Below are positions 47,490 through 55,581 of a stretch of 64,000 nt of DNA, piece by piece. The notes beneath the pieces are model-generated. The model was not told where the DNA came from and did not search any database. It worked only from the letters and a program-made list of their open reading frames with translations. Origin of the DNA: Bosea sp. 124. Its GTDB lineage: Bacteria > Pseudomonadota > Alphaproteobacteria > Rhizobiales > Beijerinckiaceae. The DNA lies in assembly GCF_003046175.1 (NCBI RefSeq), contig NZ_PZZM01000001.1:1869001-1933000 (forward strand). The letters are read 5' to 3'. The translations under genes were made by a program, and so were the position numbers. Positions within the stretch are counted from its first letter, which is position 1. Every line of letters begins with the position of its first letter.

Positions 47490-47966
47490 GCCTGGACCAT
47501 TGTGCAGGCTGTCGCCCTGCGAGTCGCCAGGGCTGCCGGACGACGAGGTCTCGACAGTCGGGCTCACGATGGCCTGGCCTTCGAGATGTGAGGCTGCGCC
47601 GGCATGGTTAATGGACGGTAAAGATGCGGCATGACGAACCGGTAATGGGGCTGCGCCCGGAAGGCGCGAGGAAAGACCCCACAAATCGGGCCGCGCGATG
47701 GCCGTCAGACAAATTTCGTCTTGAGGGCCTCGAAACGCTCTAACTGATCTGGCAACAGCGCGCGACTGGCATCTCGTCGCACGAAGACCTTGAACATGAC
47801 GTCGCCAGCCCCGTTGGAGAACTGCACCGATCCACGCGGGATTCCTGTCAAACTCTGAACGCCAAGACCACGGTCTGAGCACTCCTTTGTGCATGGGATT
47901 GGTTGCAGGTTCGCCTATGGACACTGTGAGGCGGCAAGGACCGCAGCATCCTTGGAGCGCAGGGAT
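47490..47966. other. Gap with a possible gene remnant
   Basis: No complete gene. On the minus strand, a frame ending in TGA at 47705-47707 reads IPRGSVQFSNGAGDVMFKVF and then RRDASRALLPDQLERFEALK to the stop, with no start codon in view and a break near 47870. It looks like the C-terminal end of a lost protein that I do not recognise. The remaining sequence probably holds the flippase promoter. Confidence 0.35.
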
Positions 47967-48722
47967 ATGAGATTTGCCCTTTGTTGCCGCGAGGCCCGTT
48001 CGATCTGGCCTGTGGCATCGCTTTGCAAAGCGCTAAATGTCTCGCGCTTAGAATTCCATGGTTGGCGTGCTCGCAAGCCAGCGTTCACAGGACGGGTGGC
48101 GCCAACGTCCGTGTGAACTCCAAGCCCAGCGACCAGCCCTATAGCGTTCGTCACGTCTAGCGCGATGTGCTGGCCGGTGGCTTCTCCTGCGGCATGCACA
48201 AGATTGAGCATCTGATGCGTGCGCAAGCTTTAGGGTTGGTCGCGGGCGACGTGACCTGCCCAAGGCGGCCGTGACAACCTGTTCTCGTGCTGTGTCGTCG
48301 GTTGGTCGATGAAGGCCGAGTCACGGCTAAGCTTAGCACCGACGCGCATGTCATGGCGATTTGGCGGCATCGAAAGCCCGACGCGCTGCACCATTACTTG
48401 GATTGAAGCAGCCAATACACCAGCCAGCACTTCCAAGGATCTGCTGACTGAGAACTGCGTTACTGGCTATATGAGCCGTTCGAGCAATGTCTTGAACAAC
48501 GCTCCCATGCAGAGCTTCTTTACATTGCTTAAAGCCGAGCGCGTGAGGGGCAGGGTCCGCTGGACGCGCGACGCCCCCATGGCCGACATGTTCGACTACA
48601 TTGAGCAGTTCTACAACACGATCCGCAGTCACTCGATGCTTGGCTACATCAGCCTGGTCGTGTTCGCCAAGAAGGCCGAATCCGCTCAATTGGCGGCCAC
48701 AGATCCGGGAGCACGCCACTAG
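47967..48722 (+). pseudogene. IS3-family transposase OrfB, degenerate
   Basis: Frames broken by stops and shifts rebuild an IS3-type OrfB. The start (ATG 47967) reads MRFALCCREARSIWPVASLC then KALNVSRLEFHGWRARKPA, matching the WPVxxLCxxLxVSRxxFYxW block. At 48180 GFSCGMHKIEHLMRAQ is the HTH-like segment, with an in-frame stop before it. Near 48290 CVVGWSMKAE is part of the rve integrase core, and 48470-48690 gives the C-terminal MSRSSNVLNNAPMQSFF, FDYIEQFYNTIRSHSMLGYIS. Parts of the integrase core are missing. No terminal inverted repeats could be identified, so the element is dead. Confidence 0.8.
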
Positions 48723-48913
48723 GAGCGACGATCGACGCGGTTGCGTCGTTTTTGCGCGCTGCCGCCGCAGACGATGAAATCGCAACGAAGCAGGATGGAC
48801 CACGCAATAGAACTTGGTTAGAGCCATAGCCGGGCACTGTCGTGAAGGTTTGGTAGCGGGCACCACGAGCAATTCTATGTCGGCACGACAGTGCGTGCCG
48901 CAAGGGGATCTTT

Positions 48914-50074
48914 GTGATATATCGTCAATATGGAACGCCGTCGTCTCGCTTGCGCGGCCTTGACGCACTGCGGGGATTGGCCGCAATCGGAGTTGTTATC
49001 CATCACCTTGAGCAATCGCGTTTATTTTTCGGTCTATCGACGAACTGGAGCAATGTTGGTATTTTTCGCTTGGGAGGTTTGGGGGTCTCGTTTTTCTTTG
49101 TCCTCAGCGGATTTCTGATAACTAATCTTTTATTGCTAGAGATGAAACGTAACGGCCGGGTCGATATTCGCCATTTTTATACGCGTCGAATACTACGAAT
49201 TTGGCCACTATATTTCTTTATCACGCTCATAAGCTTCTTTATTCTGCCCTATATGACAATCCTTGCGATCCCAGGACAATCGCAGGAGATCGCCTTTTTT
49301 TGGCAAAAACTCAGTCTGTTTTTGGGTCTTTCGGCCCACCTCGCCACGACGTTCTACGACCCCGTGCCTTACGGCGCAGTTCTATGGTCGGTTGGCGTTG
49401 AGGAGTGGTTTTATCTACTCTGGCCGCTCGTATTCCTCGGGCACCCTCGTTTGAAATACATGTCCGTCATTACTATAATACCGCTTTTCGTTATACTCCG
49501 GGGCACGATGAATTGGGATTATTCTTTTTACTTTCTGTCGCAGCTTCGGTTTGACAACATCGCGGTCGGCGCCTTTGCTGCCATGGCATTTCAGGCCGAT
49601 CACATTCCATGGATTCGTCGAACGCTTGATTTTTCATCATCTGAATCCACATGGACACTATTCTTAGTTTTGTTGACTTTCTTTCTTACTGCTGGCATTG
49701 GCTTCAAATCTCTCGACCAGCCCATCTATTCGACACTGTTTGCGGTTATTATTCTTGGTGCAGCCAGAAGCGGGCGGGGCGGCTGGGTGCTTAACAATAG
49801 TATATTATCTTTCGCTGGAAAGGTATCTTTTGGCGCCTACTGTTATAATTGGATAACCTTGGTCTTGACGTTGAAGCTACTGATGGCATTCAACGTCCAG
49901 AGCGCCCGAACGTCGCACATTTTACATTACGTGGTAGGCTTTGGGCTGACGTTCGGCGTTGCCTGGCTGTCTTATCGCTGGCTTGAAAAGCCGTTCCTGT
50001 CGCTCAAGGATCGGGACTTTGCACCTCGAAACGGCGATCACTTTACTTCCGAGGCGTCCTCATCGCCGCGCTGA
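48914..50074 (+). CDS. Acyltransferase 3 family membrane protein (OafA-like)
   Basis: 386 residues, GTG start with an AAGGGGA site six bases upstream. The N-terminus RLRGLDALRGLAAIGVVIHH carries the catalytic His of the Acyl_transf_3 family, followed by GGLGVSFFFVLSGFLITNLL, RRILRIWPLYFF and VLWSVGVEEWFYLLWP, all hallmarks. About ten membrane helices. Such proteins O-acetylate or otherwise acylate surface sugars such as O-antigen or exopolysaccharide. The gene is visibly richer in A and T than everything around it, indicating recent transfer. It ends 18 bases before direct-repeat copy 2. Confidence 0.9.
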   Translation: MIYRQYGTPSSRLRGLDALRGLAAIGVVIHHLEQSRLFFGLSTNWSNVGIFRLGGLGVSFFFVLSGFLITNLLLLEMKRNGRVDIRHFYTRRILRIWPLYFFITLISFFILPYMTILAIPGQSQEIAFFWQKLSLFLGLSAHLATTFYDPVPYGAVLWSVGVEEWFYLLWPLVFLGHPRLKYMSVITIIPLFVILRGTMNWDYSFYFLSQLRFDNIAVGAFAAMAFQADHIPWIRRTLDFSSSESTWTLFLVLLTFFLTAGIGFKSLDQPIYSTLFAVIILGAARSGRGGWVLNNSILSFAGKVSFGAYCYNWITLVLTLKLLMAFNVQSARTSHILHYVVGFGLTFGVAWLSYRWLEKPFLSLKDRDFAPRNGDHFTSEASSSPR

Positions 50075-50092
50075 TCAATAAGAGGCTCGAAG

Positions 50093-50380
50093 TTCGACAA
50101 GACGGCACGGCTCCAGGCGCAGGCGGCGCGGTTTGAAGCGGGACAGGTGTTTGTGCCGCAGCAGGCGCATTGGCTGGCTGACTATCTCGTCGAACTGTTG
50201 GCCTTCCCGACAGCGCGTCGTAACGATCAGGTCGATCCGACCAGCCAGGCGCTCAAATACCTCACGGCGCGTACGCCGGTGCTCCCCGCTAGGCAGCAGA
50301 AGATCGCCCGACGCTGCAAGAGGCAGTGCTGGGGAGCATGTTGTGGCTTGGGCACGCCCCAAGCTAATTTTACTGCGTGA
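50093..50380 (+). pseudogene. Terminase large subunit, C-terminal fragment
   Basis: In frame from 50093, the sequence repeats the terminase end: FDKTARLQAQAARFEAG, QVFVPQQAHWLADYLVELLA, FPTARRNDQVDPTSQALKYL. Compared with the complete gene, the nuclease-site HDDQVDS is RNDQVDP here, so even the fragment has drifted at a metal-binding Asp. There is no N-terminal ATPase part and no start codon, so it is non-functional. It marks direct-repeat copy 2. Confidence 0.88.
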
Positions 50381-50454
50381 CGGCGACGGTGGTCATAGCG
50401 TAACCGCGCCGGTCATGCAGCCGACCATGATCTGCCGGAGTGCGTTGTTGCGTT
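50093..50454 (+). repeat. Direct repeat copy 2: terminase 3' end plus lipoprotein 3' end
   Basis: Counterpart of 45549-45948. The first 127 bases are identical, the middle differs by substitutions and by about 40 bases missing relative to copy 1, and the end (from CATGCAGCCGACC at 50414) is again nearly identical. This copy contains a truncated terminase and the 3' end of an intact lipoprotein gene. Confidence 0.9.
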
Positions 50455-50728
50455 GTTCTTCCAGCATGCCGGCTTCCATCGCATCAGACAGGCTGCGGCC
50501 CATATAGATCGGTGCCGCCATTGCCTGTGCCTTGGCCGCCTCGCCCTTGCAGATGGCGTCGTCCTGCTGGAACTGCGCCGCGGCGGGGGTATCGAAGCGC
50601 CCGTCGAAGCGGTTGAAGTTCATTACCGAGCGGGTGGTGCAGCCGGAAATGACAAGCGTCAGCAGCATGGCACCGAGAATGCCCCAGGTTCGGGAGACGG
50701 ATAGAGCAGACAGGTAGGCGGTCGCCAT
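50393..50728 (-). CDS. Small lipoprotein of the phage-derived module
   Basis: 111 residues, ATG 50728. The signal peptide ends with a lipobox-like sequence LVISGC (Cys about residue 30). The mature part is hydrophilic: MNFNRFDGRFDTPAAAQFQ, GEAAKAQAMAAPIYMGRSL and the C-terminal RNNALRQIMVGCMTG. No known domain recognised. Its 3' end is duplicated at 45885-45948. It lies downstream of the HNH gene (24-base gap) on the same strand and is the last gene of that operon. Confidence 0.7.
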   Translation of the reverse strand: MATAYLSALSVSRTWGILGAMLLTLVISGCTTRSVMNFNRFDGRFDTPAAAQFQQDDAICKGEAAKAQAMAAPIYMGRSLSDAMEAGMLEEQRNNALRQIMVGCMTGAVTL

Positions 50729-50752
50729 CGTGCAGGGCTCCTGTTGGTCGGA

Positions 50753-51214
50753 TCACGGATCGTCGCGGCGCCAGGCGGCGGGCTTGGTGAGAGGCCGAGA
50801 GGCGGATCGCTGCGGTTCAGGTGCTGCAAACCCTGTCGCCCTGAACCCCGGCTTTGAGCGAATGCCAAAATGCTTGGCTTCGCGCCTCTTGGCGTCGGCG
50901 ATGTCGCTCAGGTCGCTGGCGGTCTTGCCGCCTGGCCGGCGATGACAACAATCGCGCCCGAGGACACGGCCATCCGCGATGTCGAGGCCTGCGCTCTTGT
51001 CCAGGATAAGGGCCTCGGGGACGATGTGGTCGAACTCGATCACCTTTCCCGTGACATTGAGCCCGCAGCCCTCGCAGTGGATCTGGCCTGCACGCGCCAT
51101 AGCGCGCTTGATCATGGCGACCTTCTGGGCGCGGGAGAACTCGCGGCGTCGCGGCGAGGGGTTCCGTCCCGGAATCCCTCCTGGCTCACCGCTGGATCCA
51201 GAGCCGCCGGGCAT
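50753..51214 (-). CDS. HNH endonuclease-like protein
   Basis: 153 residues from ATG 51214, which overlaps the exonuclease stop in a TGATG arrangement. After a basic N-terminus, the HNH fold is seen: CEGCGLNVTG (first zinc-knuckle pair), IEFDHIVPEALIL (the catalytic DH), and GRVLGRDCCHRRPGGKTASD (second Cys/His group). HNH nucleases beside terminase genes often help phage DNA packaging. It is the third gene of the ERF-YqaJ-HNH set. Confidence 0.85.
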   Translation of the reverse strand: MPGGSGSSGEPGGIPGRNPSPRRREFSRAQKVAMIKRAMARAGQIHCEGCGLNVTGKVIEFDHIVPEALILDKSAGLDIADGRVLGRDCCHRRPGGKTASDLSDIADAKRREAKHFGIRSKPGFRATGFAAPEPQRSASRPLTKPAAWRRDDP

Positions 51215-51846
51215 CACGCCGGCTTTGCCAGGCCATAGGACCTGACCCGATCGACAGTGAGGTCGAGTTCCGTGTTGAACGCATCGACCGCATCAGCCAG
51301 ATCGCGGATATAGGCTTCATCACGGCCGGCCCGGGTGATGAAGATCGGCAGGCCAGGCCAATAAACAGCGATGTCGATCCATTCACGCTGCGCGATCCAG
51401 AGCTGCCCTTGACATTGCGCCTTGTGCTCGAGCGGGAACTCACCTCGCAGGATGGTCTCGACCATCAGATGCGGCAACTTGGTCTTGATCTCGAGCAGGC
51501 CGTCATGCCCGATCAGAGCATCGGGTGAGGCTCCCGCCCGGCCGCGGCGAAGGAAGCCGATGCGCTCGCAGCTTGCGCCTGCGACGTAGCCGTAGACGCT
51601 GCAGGCCTCGTCCTCCATCAGCTTGCCGCGTTCCATGTGGAAAGTGCTGATCGTCTCCGCCGGTTCGCCCGTCAGGCGCTCGCCGACAAGCTTGTAGAGA
51701 TAGCTCAGACGGGTCCTGCTCTCAGCGCCGCCACGCCCCTTGGTCAGAATCGCGGCAAACTCCGATGCTGTCGGAATGCCGAGTCGGCTTTTGGCCCATT
51801 CCGGCGAGCCTTGCTCGCATGTGATGATCTCGAGCACGTCGCTCAT
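51214..51846 (-). CDS. YqaJ/lambda-exonuclease family nuclease
   Basis: 210 residues. The YqaJ-like recombinase fold is recognised by CEQGSPEWAKSRLGIPTASEF near the start, a central catalytic block ASPDALIGHDGLLEIKTK (the D-x-n-ExK metal site) and QCQGQLWIA (the conserved Gln). It would resect double-stranded ends to give 3' overhangs for the annealing protein encoded just upstream; ERF and exonuclease form a phage Red-like pair. Its ATG overlaps the ERF stop by one base (TGATG). Confidence 0.9.
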   Translation of the reverse strand: MSDVLEIITCEQGSPEWAKSRLGIPTASEFAAILTKGRGGAESRTRLSYLYKLVGERLTGEPAETISTFHMERGKLMEDEACSVYGYVAGASCERIGFLRRGRAGASPDALIGHDGLLEIKTKLPHLMVETILRGEFPLEHKAQCQGQLWIAQREWIDIAVYWPGLPIFITRAGRDEAYIRDLADAVDAFNTELDLTVDRVRSYGLAKPA

Positions 51847-52565
51847 CAGTTCGTCCTCCTGGAGTTGAGCATGGTGAGTGCCTGGCGGAACCGCGCGGTC
51901 GGCAGGTCGGTGATGCCCTTGATCTGAAAGAACTGCAGCAGCGCGTCCTTGTCGGCGCCAACCTCGTCAATCAGGTCGATGAGCTCGCGAGCCTGCTGGC
52001 GGGAGATCGCGGCTGATGCGCCAGCGGCTTGACCATCATCGTCATCGGAGGCGGCAAGCCCGAGCGCTGCCTTCAGCGTCATCCGCTGCAGATAGGTCAA
52101 GGTCGAGCCGATCGCCTGGATGCTGTTCTTCTCACAGCTCTCGTCGGGGCTGGCCGAGAGGCAGTTCTCTTCGCTATAGCCGTCACGATGCGAGATCACG
52201 CAGACGACCGTGACGAGTGCGCCTGTGCTCTGTGAACGGAACCGATAGGACAGCCCGTTCCTGGCCAGGATCGGCGTGATGGTTCGCGCGATCTCGGCCA
52301 AATCCTCATGGCGATAGGGCTGCCGGCCCAACAAGGCCTGGCGGTTCTTGGTGATCACCGGGATCTTGGCCTTGGCAGTAGAGAGCGCCTTCTCGAAGGC
52401 TTTGCGCGCCTCATGAGCTTGCGAGCGCTCGTGGAATCCAATCAGGCGCTCCAGCATCTCGCCATCGGCACCTCTCGCTAGGGCGGCGCTCAACAAACTC
52501 AGCGAGGGCGGCGGGATCGGCGAAGGCGCCTCACTCGCTCGATTGTTGCGGGCTAATCTCGTCAT
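51846..52565 (-). CDS. ERF-superfamily single-strand annealing protein
   Basis: 239 residues from ATG 52565, preceded by GGAGGG five bases upstream (ATG 52577 is possible). Features of the ERF superfamily: FEKALSTAKAKIPVITKNRQ, YRHEDLAEIARTITPILARNGLSY, and the end of the core with QAIGSTLTYLQRMTLKAALGL. A C-terminal part after SDDDDGQ is a separate helical region. It pairs complementary strands during phage recombination, functionally like RecT/Beta, together with the downstream YqaJ exonuclease. It is the first gene in its operon. Confidence 0.92.
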   Translation of the reverse strand: MTRLARNNRASEAPSPIPPPSLSLLSAALARGADGEMLERLIGFHERSQAHEARKAFEKALSTAKAKIPVITKNRQALLGRQPYRHEDLAEIARTITPILARNGLSYRFRSQSTGALVTVVCVISHRDGYSEENCLSASPDESCEKNSIQAIGSTLTYLQRMTLKAALGLAASDDDDGQAAGASAAISRQQARELIDLIDEVGADKDALLQFFQIKGITDLPTARFRQALTMLNSRRTN

Positions 52566-52968
52566 CGGTCCCTCCATGTGATGGCCAAAGGGTTGCAGGC
52601 GTGCGTCATCGCTCTCGCTTTGGGCGGGCCCAAGCAGAGTGAAAGAGGTCAGCGGGATAGGAATTGACTGAGCGGCCGGCTGCTACCGCTTAGCCAGGTT
52701 GGCTGGCGCGTTGGTATTGATTAAATGCAGCGAGCAATCAGCTTGTCGCCTAAGTTCTGCAAGGATCCTTGATTGTCCAAATCAGGTCTCTGGCAGGCCA
52801 TCCCCAAACGAATACCGCGCCATATTGTCTCAAATTGCTTCACAACAGGCGTTATCATCGAAGTTAATTGAAATAAACAATCACAATTCATACAATTAGG
52901 CCTCCATCGCTTCCGCGGATGCACGAGTAACTCGGTTGTGATCTGAATACAAGCGGCGATATCGACTG
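52566..52968. other. Non-coding stretch upstream of the ERF operon
   Basis: About 400 bases with no credible gene. The sequence is richer in A and T than the flanking regions, particularly 52780-52900, in keeping with a promoter region for the ERF operon on its left and decayed DNA on its right. No repeat, terminator or RNA gene was recognised. Confidence 0.5.
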
Positions 52969-53427
52969 CTATTTTGTCTTCACTCGATCTCCCGATTCGA
53001 GATTTTCAACTTCAGAGGCATGGTGAAGATGTGATACGTTGTTCTCGCCGGTATCGTGTTGACGGATGGAATATAAAATGTTGTTGACATCGAATTGGTC
53101 AATCCAGCCGCCGGGTAAGGGATGGCCAAGATAATACTTCGATACCTGCTCCAACACATTTGTCGCCTTGACCTGCGCGCCTACCCGGCCGACGCGTTGC
53201 TCTGAGAGCCAGGCTTTGACCAAATCGGTTTGCGGCCACAACCACCTGGTGCAACGCGATGACCTCGCATCGCTCCACGCCTCGTCGATGAGGAAGCAGG
53301 CTTGGGGCAGCCTCAATGTGTCGGTTGGAATTCGAGGAGGTGTCACAATCTCGGCTATCTGAACGCCCATTGCGCCTCGCAGGACGGCGTCAGCGAGGTG
53401 AGTGGCGTTCATAGCTGCCGGGACCAA
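52969..53427 (-). pseudogene. AGE-family sugar epimerase/isomerase, C-terminal fragment
   Basis: 152-codon frame. Its middle reads FLIDEAWSDARSSRCTRWLW, PQTDLVKAWLSEQRVG and HPLPGGWIDQFDV, matching the C-terminal part of N-acylglucosamine 2-epimerase/mannose isomerase family proteins (the WPQTE-x-x-KA and GGW-x-D blocks). The usual N-terminal three quarters are missing and the ending that should follow GGWxDxxD (PASTLYH) is disturbed. No continuation is found upstream. So it is a broken gene, with the remaining piece next to a sugar-nucleotide operon to which it may once have belonged. Confidence 0.55.
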
Positions 53428-53590
53428 GTTCCCCGTCTATGCGTTGCGCGAAGCTTCAGACTGTTATCTCCGTGCCGCAAATCGACCGTTCCAACAACGG
53501 GTTGCTGCAGCTCTTGAGCTCGGCGTTCTCGTTTTCGAGATTTTTGTCGACACCTAAAACGGGGCCGCAACTCATTACCAACCAACGACC

Positions 53591-53618
53591 CTTGACGATC
53601 AACAGGGGCGGCCTATAG
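53591..53618 (+). promoter_or_regulatory. Sigma70-type promoter of the sugar operon
   Basis: TTGACG (53591-53596), a 16-base spacer and TATAGA (53613-53618) lie 33 bases upstream of the first operon gene. The transcript would start near 53626, leaving a short leader of about 25 bases. It is the only clear promoter ahead of at least eleven closely spaced genes. Confidence 0.65.
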
Positions 53619-53650
53619 ACGACAGCACCGTCGCGGAGCCATTAGAAAAA

Positions 53651-54232
53651 ATGCATTCCAGTGCTTTCTTTGCGAGAGCGGCCGACATCTGCTCCCAGAT
53701 CGACGTCACAAAGGTCGAGAAGCTCGCCGACGAGCTTGTCGCTTTGCGCGAGCGGGGTGGACGCCTATTCATCCTCGGCGTCGGCGGCAGCGCGGGCAAT
53801 GCCAGCCATGCGGTCAATGACTTTCGAAAGCTTTGCGGCATCGAGACCTATTCGCCGATTGATAACGTATCGGAATTGACCGCTCGCACGAATGACGAAG
53901 GCTGGGAAACGGTTTTCGCGGGCTGGCTCGAGGTCAGCCGCCTCAATAGCGACGATGCGCTGCTGATCTATTCCGTGGGTGGCGGCGACGTAGAGCGCAA
54001 CGTCAGCGTGAACATGATTCGCGCGATCGACCTCGCCAAGGAGCGCGGCGCGAAAGTCTTCGGCATCGTCGGTCGCGACAGCGGTTATACGGCAAAGACA
54101 GGCGACGTCGTGGTTGTCGTTCCTCAGGTTGCCCCGGACTGGGTGACCCCGCTCTCGGAGGCCTTCCAGGCGGTCGTCTGGCACAGCCTCGTCTCGAACC
54201 CGAAGCTGCAGAAGCGCGCCACGAAGTGGTGA
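53651..54232 (+). CDS. SIS-domain phosphosugar isomerase, GmhA-like
   Basis: 193 residues with a sugar-isomerase (SIS) fold: FILGVGGSAGNASHAVNDF is the GmhA-like phosphate-binding loop, followed by VSELTARTNDEGW, a helical connection and LLIYSVGGGDVERNVS, the second phosphate loop. GmhA converts sedoheptulose 7-phosphate to D-glycero-D-manno-heptose 7-phosphate. The protein has the usual length (about 190). First gene of the operon, followed by a GmhB-like phosphatase, which supports a heptose-type reaction, although sequence alone does not fix the substrate. Confidence 0.87.
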   Translation: MHSSAFFARAADICSQIDVTKVEKLADELVALRERGGRLFILGVGGSAGNASHAVNDFRKLCGIETYSPIDNVSELTARTNDEGWETVFAGWLEVSRLNSDDALLIYSVGGGDVERNVSVNMIRAIDLAKERGAKVFGIVGRDSGYTAKTGDVVVVVPQVAPDWVTPLSEAFQAVVWHSLVSNPKLQKRATKW

Positions 54233-54268
54233 GGTCCGCGGGCAACCGCGGTCGATGAAGGTCAGGGC

Positions 54269-54841
54269 ATGACGGGAGTTCCTGCCGTTTTTCTTGACCG
54301 GGATGGCGTCATTGTCGTCCCGGAATTCCGGGACGGCCGTAGCTATGCTCCCGTGAATATCGAGGGTTTCGCGCTTTACCCACAAATCGCGCCCTCGTTG
54401 CAAGCGCTCAAAGCGGAAGGTTTCCGCATCGTCGTCGTCACCAACCAGCCCGATGTCGGCAAGGGGCTTATTTCCCCCACAGTTTTGGCAGAGATGCACC
54501 GCCTCATGTGTGAGGCACTGCCAATCGACGAGGTGAAGGTCTGCACCCACACGCGCGACGACGCCTGCGACTGCCGCAAGCCGCGAGCCGGGATGCTTTT
54601 CGCTGCAGCCCACGAAAACGGCCTCTCGCTTCTCGACAGCTATATGGTAGGAGACCGCGATAGCGATATCGAAGCGGGAAAGGAAGCCGGCTGCAGAACG
54701 GTCTTTATCGACCTGTCCTACACCTCCGAACCGAAGCCGCTCGATCCCGACTGGGTTGTCTCCTCCCTGCAGGAGGCCGCCAACGTCATTCTCGCCGACA
54801 AACAAAAAAGGAATGCAAGATGTCCGCCCTCGACTCCCTGA
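54269..54841 (+). CDS. HAD-family sugar-bisphosphate phosphatase, GmhB-like
   Basis: 190 residues. HAD motif I FLDRDGVIV (catalytic Asp-10 and Asp-12), motif II VVVTNQP, motif III in DCRKPRAGM and motif IV YMVGDRDSDIEAG. The zinc-binding loop typical of GmhB is present as CTH-x-n-CDC (VCTHTRDDACDCRKP). GmhB removes the C7 phosphate from heptose 1,7-bisphosphate. The gene's end overlaps the start of the transaldolase gene by 22 bases, implying coupling. The specific substrate is inferred from the neighbouring GmhA-like and kinase/nucleotidyltransferase genes. Confidence 0.88.
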   Translation: MTGVPAVFLDRDGVIVVPEFRDGRSYAPVNIEGFALYPQIAPSLQALKAEGFRIVVVTNQPDVGKGLISPTVLAEMHRLMCEALPIDEVKVCTHTRDDACDCRKPRAGMLFAAAHENGLSLLDSYMVGDRDSDIEAGKEAGCRTVFIDLSYTSEPKPLDPDWVVSSLQEAANVILADKQKRNARCPPSTP

Positions 54842-55557
54842 AGGTTAAGATCTTCGCCGACGGCGCAGAGCTCGATGGCATCGTTAAGATGTCACAGAAT
54901 CCCCGGATCAAGGGCTTTACCACTAACCCGACGCTGATGCGCAAGGCGGGCGTCACCGATTACGAGGCCTTTGCCCGCAAGATCATCGCGACTGTTCCGA
55001 GCTATCCTGTCTCCTTCGAGGTCTTCGCGGATGACTTCGACGAAATGATCGCGCAGGGTCGCGCGATCGCGACGTGGGGGGCCAATGTCAACGTCAAGGT
55101 GCCGGTCACCGATACCAAGGGCAACTTCGCCGGCCGCGTGATCGAAACCCTCTCGAAGGAGGGTGTCGTCCTCAACGTCACGGCGATCATGACGGTCGAA
55201 CAGGTCAAGGCGATCGCCAAGGTTCTGGACCCCGAGGTCGCCGCAATCATCTCGGTCTTCGCCGGCCGCATCGCCGATACCGGCGTGGATCCGATGCCGC
55301 TGATGCGCGAATGCGTCGCGGCCCTCAAGAGCTGTCCCAAGGCCGAGCTGCTCTGGGCGAGCCCGCGCGAGCTGCTTAACATTTTCCACGCCGACGAGGT
55401 GGGTTGCAAGATCATCACCGTCACCAACGACGTCCTCGCCAAGCTGGCGCTGGTCGGCAAGGACCTTGAGGAATATTCGCGCGAGACCGTGCAGATGTTC
55501 TACAAGGACGCCTCGGCGTCCGCCTTCACCATCGACTCGTCCAAGGCCGCGGCGTAA
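54820..55557 (+). CDS. Transaldolase / fructose-6-phosphate aldolase-like
   Basis: 245 residues. Short transaldolase of the FSA/TalC type: KIFADGAELDGI, GFTTNPTLMRKAG, and NVKVPVTDTKG with the Schiff-base Lys at about residue 93, then ITAIMT-like VTAIMTVEQV and the late SPRELLNI. Such enzymes make or break C3-C4 bonds of ketose phosphates, for example dihydroxyacetone transfer. In this operon it could supply a ketose phosphate (sedoheptulose-like) for the GmhA-like isomerase. It begins inside the phosphatase gene. Confidence 0.9.
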   Translation: MSALDSLKVKIFADGAELDGIVKMSQNPRIKGFTTNPTLMRKAGVTDYEAFARKIIATVPSYPVSFEVFADDFDEMIAQGRAIATWGANVNVKVPVTDTKGNFAGRVIETLSKEGVVLNVTAIMTVEQVKAIAKVLDPEVAAIISVFAGRIADTGVDPMPLMRECVAALKSCPKAELLWASPRELLNIFHADEVGCKIITVTNDVLAKLALVGKDLEEYSRETVQMFYKDASASAFTIDSSKAAA

Positions 55558-55581
55558 GCCGGCCCGCTTTCGGAGATACTG

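Noticed and set aside
52699..52924. Small overlapping ORFs upstream of the ERF operon
   Set aside because: Neither strand gives a ribosome-binding site with a protein-like composition, and both ORFs overlap each other almost fully.
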